Assembly: GCA_964626385.1 (NCBI GenBank)
Contig: CAZVEO010000029.1
Span: 1 to 24,472 of the forward strand
Source of the DNA: Scybalousia_A sp964626385
Lineage (GTDB): Bacteria; Bacteroidota; Bacteroidia; Bacteroidales; P3
Reading direction: 5' to 3'
Length of the DNA: 24,472 nt
The notes under the pieces were generated by a model that saw nothing but the letters and a program-made list of their open reading frames with translations, ran no database searches and was not told the DNA's origin. Shown here piece after piece: positions 23,133 through 24,472 of this stretch. Both the position numbers and the translations under genes were made by a program. Each line of letters starts with the position of its first letter. Within the stretch, counting starts at the first letter, position 1.

Positions 23133-23173
23133 ATCTGCTGTTTCCTTTTTTAAAAAAAAAGGAAACAACAGAT
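23133..23173. terminator. 19-bp hairpin between uspA-like and acyltransferase genes
   Basis: 23133-23151 pairs with 23155-23173 (ATCTG-x-TGTTTCCTTTTTT type stem, one mismatch, 3-nt loop). It lies about 56 bp past the stress-protein stop on the minus strand, as a terminator would. The T-run is inside the stem, however, so attenuation of the acyltransferase gene is an alternative. Confidence 0.5.
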
Positions 23174-23228
23174 AGCAATATTTTTCTTTTAATGTAATTT
23201 GTCTTTTAAACAAAAAAAGTTTGTTTGG

Positions 23229-24083
23229 TTATAAAAATTCTGTTTTCATTCCCCCTCTTTTCAAAGGAATACAAACAACAGGTATTTTTGCGTAACGAAC
23301 AACATCTTGAGCCCTTGGGTCAGCGGCAAAATCAGTGGACTCATCTCTTCCCATAACCATACATATATCTGCCTTATTTTCTGCGTTGTTTATGTATTTT
23401 ATAACTTCGTCAGCATAATTTTTACCGCTTTTCAAATCTTTAAGTATAACCATATCGCAATTTACTCCCTTATCCAAAATAAACTTCTGACTGCCACTAC
23501 CTATTACCTTTATTTTATTGTAATCCTCCTCGTCTTGTCCTTCCCAGGTGCCTATTACAAGAGTAATTTTTGCACCATATTCTTTTGCCCAATTGATAGC
23601 GTATGGAATTTTTTGACGAGAGGATAAATACAATTCTATTGGCAGTATTATGTTTGTTATAGGTTTAGGGTCTATAGCAAGATTTACCGTCATAATAGGA
23701 TAATCTGAGGTACGAATAAGTCTATGAGTATTTGCTCCTATAACGTGTAGATTTGAATTAGAAGTGCCAACTACAATCAAATCGACATTAATTTCTTTTG
23801 CAAAAATATTTATTTGCTCCGTAACAGAACCTTTTCTTATGTAAGGTTTTACATCTAAGTCATAAAGTTTTTTTACGTTCTTTCTTAACTCTTCTAATTG
23901 CAATTGCTGGTATTCAGGTGCTTTTTCCTGCCCTCCAAGCAAACGAGCAAAGAAACCTATTGATTCAGAAACATGTAAAAGATAATATTCTGTTGTACTA
24001 TCCTTAAACATATATTTGCAAAAACGCAAACACGCATTCAACGACAAATCGTTAAAATCCGTTGTAATAAGTATTTTTTTCAT
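23229..24083 (-). CDS. Universal stress protein, tandem UspA domains
   Basis: The 284-residue protein contains two Usp domains. The first (about 1-135) starts MKKILITTDFNDLSLNACLRF and has the LIVVGTSNSNLHVIGANTHRLIRTSDYPIMTV-like nucleotide-binding end, read as VVGTS, GANTHRLI and SDYPI. The second (about 145-284) starts TNIILPIELY and ends with DICMVMGRDES, DPRAQDVVRYAKIPVVCIPL. In domain 1 the G-x2-G-x9-G(S/T) ATP motif is imperfect, and in domain 2 it is replaced, so ATP binding is uncertain. The cytosolic family is linked to stress and energy limitation. It is transcribed alone from a -7 element at 24104-24111, with a very short leader. Confidence 0.92.
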   Translation of the reverse strand: MKKILITTDFNDLSLNACLRFCKYMFKDSTTEYYLLHVSESIGFFARLLGGQEKAPEYQQLQLEELRKNVKKLYDLDVKPYIRKGSVTEQINIFAKEINVDLIVVGTSNSNLHVIGANTHRLIRTSDYPIMTVNLAIDPKPITNIILPIELYLSSRQKIPYAINWAKEYGAKITLVIGTWEGQDEEDYNKIKVIGSGSQKFILDKGVNCDMVILKDLKSGKNYADEVIKYINNAENKADICMVMGRDESTDFAADPRAQDVVRYAKIPVVCIPLKRGGMKTEFL

Positions 24084-24103
24084 AACACAGATATTTTATT
24101 TTG

Positions 24104-24111
24104 CAAAGATA
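24104..24111 (-). promoter_or_regulatory. -7 element TATCTTTG of the universal stress protein gene
   Basis: An exact TAnnTTTG on the minus strand lies 20 bp before the ATG at 24083. No TTTG is seen at -33, where the repeat region begins. Confidence 0.65.
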
Positions 24112-24146
24112 TAATTTTTTTTTTATAATTTACGGGTTGAGCCTGT

Positions 24147-24177
24147 ACCCGCCGGGTGTTTTTATAAGTGCACAGGC
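24147..24177 (+). repeat. Hairpin-tail repeat module, copy 8
   Basis: ACCC-GCC-GGGT followed by GTTTTTATAAGTGCACAGGC, overlapping copy 9. It has the same stem as 12285-12295 with a different loop. Confidence 0.6.
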
Positions 24178-24202
24178 ATTGCCTGTTCTATATGGTAAAG
24201 CC
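24172..24202 (+). repeat. Hairpin-tail repeat module, copy 9
   Basis: ACAGGC-ATT-GCCTGT then TCTATATGGTAAAGCC. Confidence 0.75.
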
Positions 24203-24217
24203 GTTACTTTTTTAGTA

Positions 24218-24248
24218 GCTTTGCCCTTATAGAACAGCTTAAGGCTGT
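24218..24248 (-). repeat. Hairpin-tail repeat module, copy 10
   Basis: On the minus strand: ACAGC-CTTAA-GCTGT then TCTATAAGGGCAAAGCT. The loop is five nucleotides instead of three. Confidence 0.7.
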
Positions 24249-24274
24249 AACCTATCACAACCTATGCTAACCTA
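24245..24274 (-). repeat. 10-bp-phased array, D4 (inverted)
   Basis: On the minus strand from 24274: TAGGTTAGCA, TAGGTTGTGA, TAGGTTACAG, with exact 10-bp phase. Confidence 0.75.
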
Positions 24275-24284
24275 TAAAGTTAAT

Positions 24285-24315
24285 GGCTTTGCCCTTATAA
24301 AACAGGCTGTGCCTG
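24285..24315 (-). repeat. Hairpin-tail repeat module, copy 11
   Basis: On the minus strand: CAGGC-ACA-GCCTG then TTTTATAAGGGCAAAGCC. This is the closest copy to the consensus. Confidence 0.8.
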
Positions 24316-24323
24316 AAAATTTT

Positions 24324-24472
24324 TTTCGGGAAATCGCGTAAATACCCATTTAAAAGCAAAAAACAAGGGTGCTACTACTGATTATCAACTACTTAACCTT
24401 TTTCGAAGGGTCAAAATTGGGCATTTTTCTTGATTTTCAGCGTTTTCGAGAGGTTTTTTGAAGAAAAAATTT
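24324..24472 (-). repeat. 149-bp dispersed repeat R, copy 2 (inverted, may continue past the window)
   Basis: It is the reverse complement of 3649-3797 with about ten substitutions and no gap. The match runs to the last base of the window, so the true end is not visible. Confidence 0.85.

Larger units (their letters stand above)
24112..24472. other. Repeat-rich intergenic region, cut by the window end
   Basis: The 361 bp upstream of the stress protein gene contain four or five hairpin-tail modules in both orientations, a 10-bp-phased array and the inverted second copy of the 149-bp repeat. On the minus strand the order (R, module, array, modules) parallels the order at 3649-3919. No gene is seen. 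Confidence 0.75.

Noticed and set aside
23116..23178. N-terminal extension of the acyltransferase
   Set aside because: It is encoded by the hairpin and A/T tracts; the conserved first membrane segment begins right after ATG 23115.

Overview
The window is a low-GC chromosomal segment from a member of the Bacteroidota, most likely Bacteroidales. The evidence is: (i) two surface proteins ending in type IX secretion (T9SS) C-terminal sorting domains; (ii) several exact copies of the Bacteroidota -7 promoter element TAnnTTTG, one with a matching -33 TTTG at 19 bp; (iii) few Shine-Dalgarno-like sites; (iv) family content typical of the phylum (paired DUF1573 proteins, a secreted M49-like peptidase, GldN-like proteins). 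No phage, plasmid, CRISPR or transposase gene is seen.

Layout. 1-1226 (+): 3' part of a T9SS cargo gene. 1349-3278 (-): groES-groEL. 3279-3970: a 690-bp gap without a credible gene but full of repeats. 3971-4810 (+): thiD. 4855-5754 (+): a small T9SS cargo protein, converging on recQ (5763-7979, -). recQ is divergent from kdsD (8054-9028, +). 9188-12090 (+): an outer-membrane beta-barrel protein, two DUF1573 proteins and a class I aminotransferase, separated by clear hairpin terminators. 12091-12437: a second repeat-rich gap. 12438-13637 (-): an M20 amidohydrolase behind tRNA-Thr(CGT) and tRNA-Lys(CTT). 14030-18825 (-): a tight five-gene operon (cyclophilin lipoprotein, S41 protease, two GldN-like paralogues, SPOUT RNA methyltransferase). 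18901-22036 (+): lipoprotein, M49-like peptidase, gpsA. 22033-24083 (-): acyltransferase 3 and a two-domain universal stress protein. 24112-24472: a third repeat-rich stretch cut by the window end.

The genes are mostly housekeeping (chaperonin, cofactor, LPS Kdo precursor, phospholipid precursor, helicase, tRNAs) mixed with envelope and secretion functions. The five-gene operon looks like an envelope-protein quality or secretion unit: a prolyl isomerase, a PDZ protease and two secreted proteins whose two-lobed architecture recalls the T9SS/gliding component GldN.

The least ordinary content is non-coding. The gaps near 1.2, 3.4-3.9, 12.2-12.5 and 24.1-24.5 kb are built from a few reusable parts: (a) a roughly 30-bp module (perfect short stem, usually a 3-nt loop that varies, then a conserved tail close to TTYTATAAGGGCAAAGCC), counted 11 times in both orientations; (b) arrays of a 10-bp unit TAGGTTNNNA with exact 10-bp phase, four times; (c) a 149-bp unit at 3649-3797 and, inverted and about 93% identical by eye, at 24324-24472. 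These form a mosaic intergenic repeat family. Its function is unknown to me, and two copies supply the last codons or stop codon of neighbouring genes.
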